Positions 6,821 through 8,935 of a stretch of DNA of 8,935 nucleotides are shown one piece after another; positions within the stretch are counted from its first letter, which is position 1, and every line of letters begins with the position of its first letter. The DNA is from Candidatus Zophobacter franzmannii. GTDB lineage: Bacteria; Cloacimonadota; Cloacimonadia; Cloacimonadales; JAFGVF01. The notes below the pieces were generated by a model. It made no database searches. It was not told the origin of the DNA and saw only the letters and a program-made list of their open reading frames with translations. The position numbers and the translations under genes are program-made. The stretch covers positions 1 through 8,935 of the forward strand of contig JAVCCX010000285.1 of assembly GCA_030765245.1 (NCBI GenBank), in the 5' to 3' direction.

Positions 6821-7040
6821 CTTTACCAAGCCTCATGTTGATGTGTAATTGTGGATACCTAATTATTTAGTGCTGATAAATTACCCTTTAAAGTATCCAA
6901 TCTAAAGATATTAAGGGAATTCTCCTGTGCCGATGGGATGCAATATCTATTTTCCTTCATTGGTATTCCCCGTTTTTTCATGGGTTTGGATTTAAAAAAA
7001 TGGAGTATTTTTTTCGTACTGCGACTCTCTTGAGTTGCTG

Positions 7041-7057
7041 TGCAAGCTGAGCTTGCA
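7041..7057. repeat. Short palindrome with 3-base loop
   Basis: TGCAAGC (7041-7047) and GCTTGCA (7051-7057) are perfect complements around TGA. It shares its plan of a 7-8 bp stem with a three-base loop with the palindromes at 7111-7129, 7267-7285 and 7290-7308. Confidence 0.6.
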
Positions 7058-7099
7058 TCTCTTCAATCATTGGATAAGACTACCAATTGGACAGCTCTT

Positions 7100-7130
7100 T
7101 GTCGATGTACAACGACCTTGTAGGTCGTTA
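7100..7130. repeat. 31-bp dispersed repeat, copy 1, with palindrome
   Basis: This 31-base unit starts TGTCGATGTAC and matches 7279-7309 at 30 of 31 positions. It contains a perfect 8-bp hairpin, AACGACCT (7111-7118) and AGGTCGTT (7122-7129), with loop TGT. The single difference from copy 2 falls in the loop (T against C), so the stem is fully conserved. It resembles REP-like intergenic palindromes. Confidence 0.75.
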
Positions 7131-7141
7131 AGGTATAAAAC

Positions 7142-7168
7142 AACGGGACAGCATGACGCAGTCCCGTT
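7142..7168 (-). terminator. Possible terminator for the leftward acyl-CoA dehydrogenase transcript
   Basis: AACGGGAC (7142-7149) and GTCCCGTT (7161-7168) form a perfect 8-bp GC-containing stem with an 11-base loop. Read on the minus strand it is followed by GTTTTATACC, a short T-tract. It lies about 300 bases past the dehydrogenase stop, and the T-tract is weak, so it may instead be another intergenic palindrome. Confidence 0.35.
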
Positions 7169-7266
7169 TATAATTTTCCCACCTCAGAGAAAATTGCATA
7201 TATGCCACACAAGCAGTAACTTGTGAAAAAGTCTAACACTCTTTCAATAAGAAAGTAGCAACGCGA

Positions 7267-7309
7267 ATCGACATCCAATGTCGATGTACAACGACCTTGC
7301 AGGTCGTTA
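7267..7309. repeat. Double palindrome including 31-bp dispersed repeat, copy 2
   Basis: Two hairpins sit side by side: ATCGACAT (7267-7274) with ATGTCGAT (7278-7285), loop CCA, and AACGACCT (7290-7297) with AGGTCGTT (7301-7308), loop TGC. The 31-base unit shared with copy 1 covers 7279-7309, so it includes the right arm of the first hairpin and the whole of the second. Copy 1 has only the right arm of the first hairpin. A third stem, TTTCGC (7311-7316) with GCGAAA (7328-7333), follows at once. Confidence 0.75.
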
Positions 7310-7313
7310 GTTT

Positions 7314-7382
7314 CGCCTTTCAGGCTCGCGAAATACTGCTATTAGTATTCTTTTAAAAGATTTGTAGCAACTATCTGTCTCT
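7314..7382 (-). pseudogene. Relic of an acyl-CoA dehydrogenase 3' end (69-bp duplicate)
   Basis: These 69 bases align without gaps to 7439-7507, with 64 identities. The matching copy contains the last codons, the stop and 28 bases of 3' flank of the intact dehydrogenase gene. Read on the minus strand, 7380-7342 encodes RQIVATNLLKEY and a TAA, the same residues as the intact gene. The three coding differences (ATA/ATT, CTT/CTC, TAC/TAT) are all synonymous third-position changes. Upstream of this point the frame meets stops (TAG, TGA) and similarity ends. It looks like the tail of a deleted tandem paralog, or a scar of recombination at the gene end. Confidence 0.8.
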
Positions 7383-7438
7383 TCAAAGACAGTTGCTTTC
7401 ACTAGCTAATAATCTTATCATCAGAGAGAGTAGTTGCT

Positions 7439-7507
7439 CGCCTTTCAGGCTCGCGAAGTATTGCTATTAATATTCTTTTAAGAGATTTGTAGCAACAATC
7501 TGTCTCT
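7439..7507 (-). repeat. 69-bp repeat, copy overlapping the dehydrogenase 3' end
   Basis: Partner of 7314-7382, offset by 125 bases. It covers the last 12 codons plus the stop of the intact gene (7467-7505) and 28 bases of flank that include the CGCCTTTCAGGC motif. The 56 bases between the copies (7383-7438) hold no recognisable coding sequence. Confidence 0.85.
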
Positions 7508-8612
7508 GGATTTGGTTAGTCCCCTCATAAATCTGAAGGATTTTAGCATCACGCATCATTTTCTCAACCGGATACTCTTTCATATAGCCATAGCCACCGA
7601 GAACCTGAACAGCGTCAGTTGTAACTTTCATCGCAACATCAGAAGCAAAATACTTACACATTGCTGATTCTTTGCTATACTTTTTACAACCTGCATCAAC
7701 CATACGAGCTGTTTGATAAACAAGAGCACGGGCAGCTTCAGTCTGAGTAGCCATATCAGCAAGCATGAATTGGATCCCCTGGAAAGAGGAGATAGGCTTA
7801 CCAAACTGATGGCGTTCTTTAGAATATTTAGCAGCAATGTCAAGAGCACCTTGTGCAAGTCCAACTGCTTGAGAAGCAACCATAGGTCTTGACTTATCGA
7901 ATACTTTCATTGCTGTGATGAAGCCAGTACCCTTACGGCCGATAAGGTTTTCTTTTGGGATTAAGCAATCTTCAAAAATAAGTTCACGAGTAGATGAGGC
8001 ACGGATACCCATCTTGTCTTCTTTCTTACCGAAAGTGAAGCCGGGAGTGTCCTTCTCAACGATGAAACATGAGCAACCACGAGCACCTTTATTTCTGTCT
8101 GTCATTGCAAAAACTGTATAAATCTCAGCATCGCCACCATTAGTTATCCACTGCTTAGTACCATTGAGGATGAACCCCTCATCAGTCTCTACAGCAGTTG
8201 TCTCAATAGCTCCGGCATCAGAACCCGCATTAGCTTCGGTTAAAGCAAAAGCACAAAGTCTTTCACCCGATGCAATCTGTGGAAGATACTTCTGTTTCTG
8301 CTCTTCATTGCCACCAAGGAGGATTGGATACATACCAAGTCCTGTAGCACCATAAGCAAGAGCAATACCAGTATCTACTTTAGAAAGCTCTTCAGTAATG
8401 ATTACTAAATCTAAAACTTTTCCACTGATTCCGTCATACTCTTCCGGAACCAATACAGCAAAGAGATCAGATTGAGCCAGTATCTTAACGATATCCCAAG
8501 GGAAAATACCCTCTTCGTCATACTTTGCAGACAACGGGGCTATCTTTTCTACTGCTATCTTACGAGCTATTTCCTTCATTTCAAGTTGGTCTTCGGTTAA
8601 GAAGTAATCCAT
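7467..8612 (-). CDS. Acyl-CoA dehydrogenase, short-chain/butyryl-CoA type
   Basis: The 381-residue flavoprotein introduces the alpha-beta double bond in acyl-CoA, passing electrons to an electron-transfer flavoprotein; in anaerobes the same family can run as butyryl-CoA dehydrogenase. It is full length for the family. Seen in order are the N-terminal helical domain, the first signature with FAD/substrate contact CAFALTEANAGSDA (120-133), WITNG (155-159), the beta domain, the ERHQFGKPISSFQ stretch (266-278), and the second signature QVLGGYGYMKEYPVEKMMRD (336-355). The catalytic base is E363 in IYEGTNQIQRQ. The start has AGGAGG at 8619-8624, six bases before the ATG. It stands alone: no etfAB, thiolase or enoyl-CoA hydratase is in view, so pathway and chain length are open. 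A relic of a paralog's end lies just past its stop. Confidence 0.95.
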   Translation of the reverse strand: MDYFLTEDQLEMKEIARKIAVEKIAPLSAKYDEEGIFPWDIVKILAQSDLFAVLVPEEYDGISGKVLDLVIITEELSKVDTGIALAYGATGLGMYPILLGGNEEQKQKYLPQIASGERLCAFALTEANAGSDAGAIETTAVETDEGFILNGTKQWITNGGDAEIYTVFAMTDRNKGARGCSCFIVEKDTPGFTFGKKEDKMGIRASSTRELIFEDCLIPKENLIGRKGTGFITAMKVFDKSRPMVASQAVGLAQGALDIAAKYSKERHQFGKPISSFQGIQFMLADMATQTEAARALVYQTARMVDAGCKKYSKESAMCKYFASDVAMKVTTDAVQVLGGYGYMKEYPVEKMMRDAKILQIYEGTNQIQRQIVATNLLKEY

Positions 8613-8792
8613 ACTTTACCTCCTGAATATATTATATAAATTTAATTTCTTTAATCTTATATAAACCCTCTGAAAACAATAATCTGGTCAAGGTTTTTTT
8701 AAGTGCGACCATTGCTCCCCTATGTAAGTGCTTATGGGTCAACAATCTGAATGTGCTTCAGTGCTGTAGATAGAATTCAAGAAAAAACACTT

Positions 8793-8820
8793 AACATTTG
8801 TTCGCTTTCAGGTAAATGTT
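8793..8820. repeat. 7-bp inverted repeat upstream of mutM
   Basis: AACATTT (8793-8799) and AAATGTT (8814-8820) are perfect complements separated by 14 bases, ending 36 bases before the mutM start. It could be an operator half-site pair, but such AT-rich repeats also arise by chance. The rest of the 8625-8856 spacer shows a direct TTATATAAA-type repeat (near 8634 and 8658) and a T-run at 8694-8700, with no convincing promoter. Confidence 0.25.
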
Positions 8821-8856
8821 GCTTATCTTAATTATAAAAATAGTAATGGAGAGCGG

Positions 8857-8935
8857 ATGCCTGAACTGCCTGAAGTGGAGACAGTTGTTAAAGGTCTAAA
8901 AGACAAGATAATAGGGAAGCAAATAGAATCTGTAA
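8857..8935 (+). CDS. mutM: Formamidopyrimidine-DNA glycosylase, N-terminal fragment (cut by window edge)
   Basis: The 26 visible codons read MPELPEVETVVKGLKDKIIG followed by KQIESV. MPELPEVET is the hallmark start of the Fpg/MutM family: after removal of Met, the N-terminal proline (Pro2) is the nucleophile that forms the Schiff base with the damaged sugar, and Glu3 takes part in catalysis. The enzyme removes oxidised purines such as 8-oxoguanine and nicks the strand. GGAG at 8848-8851, five bases before the ATG, supports the start. It is divergent from the acyl-CoA dehydrogenase, with about 240 bases between. The rest of the gene, including the zinc finger, lies beyond the window. Nei (endonuclease VIII) is less likely, as it normally starts MPEGPE. 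Confidence 0.93.
   Translation, partial: MPELPEVETVVKGLKDKIIGKQIESV

Larger units (their letters stand above)
6690..7466. other. Gene-free region rich in repeats and palindromes
   Basis: I find no credible gene in about 780 bases between the operon terminator and the acyl-CoA dehydrogenase. An open frame of 63 codons at 7035-7226 runs through palindromes and has no ribosome binding site. The left third holds DnaA boxes and 11-bp tandem repeats followed by AT-rich sequence. The middle has homopolymer runs (7 A at 6994-7000, 7 T at 7008-7014) with a weak AT-only stem. The right half holds several short palindromes, two copies of a 31-bp repeat and a relic of an acyl-CoA dehydrogenase 3' end. 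These are listed separately. Confidence 0.8.

Noticed and set aside
6970..7014. Rho-independent terminator with CCGTTTTTT/AAAAAATGG stem and 7-T run
   Set aside because: The stem is almost all A:T with one G:U pair and a long loop, and the upstream operon already has a strong terminator at 6641-6686; homopolymer runs alone can produce this.
7035..7226. Open frame of 63 codons on the plus strand in the gene-free region
   Set aside because: It crosses several palindromes and one dispersed repeat, has no ribosome binding site, and its translation has no recognisable features.
7100..7309. CRISPR array from the two 31-bp repeats
   Set aside because: There are only two copies, 148 bases apart, with no regular spacers and no cas genes in the window.
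8144..8152. DnaA box TTATCCACT
   Set aside because: It is a single one-mismatch match inside the coding sequence of the dehydrogenase and isolated from the cluster at 6734-6858, so chance is sufficient.
7628..8355. Several open frames of 63-83 codons within the acyl-CoA dehydrogenase gene
   Set aside because: They lie in other frames of a full-length, well-conserved gene and have no start signals.

Overview
The window is an AT-rich bacterial chromosomal segment. The best clue to the host is the 412-residue protein at 5384-6622, which ends in a type A sorting domain of the type IX secretion system. Such domains are typical of Bacteroidota and of related or T9SS-bearing phyla such as Cloacimonadota. 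With a TonB-dependent receptor alongside, this means a Gram-negative, diderm cell. I cannot fix the phylum from the sequence alone; Cloacimonadota or Bacteroidota is an inference.

Layout. (1) 1-1959, minus strand: a two-gene signalling unit, made of a short Rcp1-like response regulator and a receiver-PAS-PAS-PAS protein that probably runs into a histidine kinase beyond the left edge. Both look damaged. The regulator lacks helix 1 and strand 2 of the receiver fold, and the PAS protein has two opposing frameshifts inside its third PAS domain. (2) 1960-2469: a divergent control region with a candidate plus-strand promoter and a clear cobalamin riboswitch leader. (3) 2470-6622, plus strand: a tightly packed three-gene operon (BtuD-like ABC ATPase, BtuB-like TonB-dependent receptor, secreted seven-bladed beta-propeller) closed by a strong terminator at 6641-6686. 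(4) 6690-7466: about 780 bases with no gene. It holds a pair of DnaA boxes in a palindrome, five 11-bp tandem repeats, several small palindromes with three-base loops, a 31-bp dispersed repeat, and a relic of the 3' end of an acyl-CoA dehydrogenase gene. (5) 7467-8612, minus strand: an intact short-chain acyl-CoA dehydrogenase. (6) 8857-8935: the first 26 codons of mutM.

How the genes work together. The riboswitch places the three-gene operon under cobalamin control. The receptor would bring the vitamin across the outer membrane, the ATPase would power an inner-membrane importer whose permease is not in the window, and the propeller would act at the cell surface. The order and architecture recall the Bacteroides BtuB-BtuG pair, in which a surface beta-propeller captures cobalamin for its receptor. 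Here the propeller has no lipobox and carries a T9SS sorting domain instead. That, the origin-like DnaA-box and iteron cluster, and the paralog relic with only synonymous changes are the most interesting points in the window.
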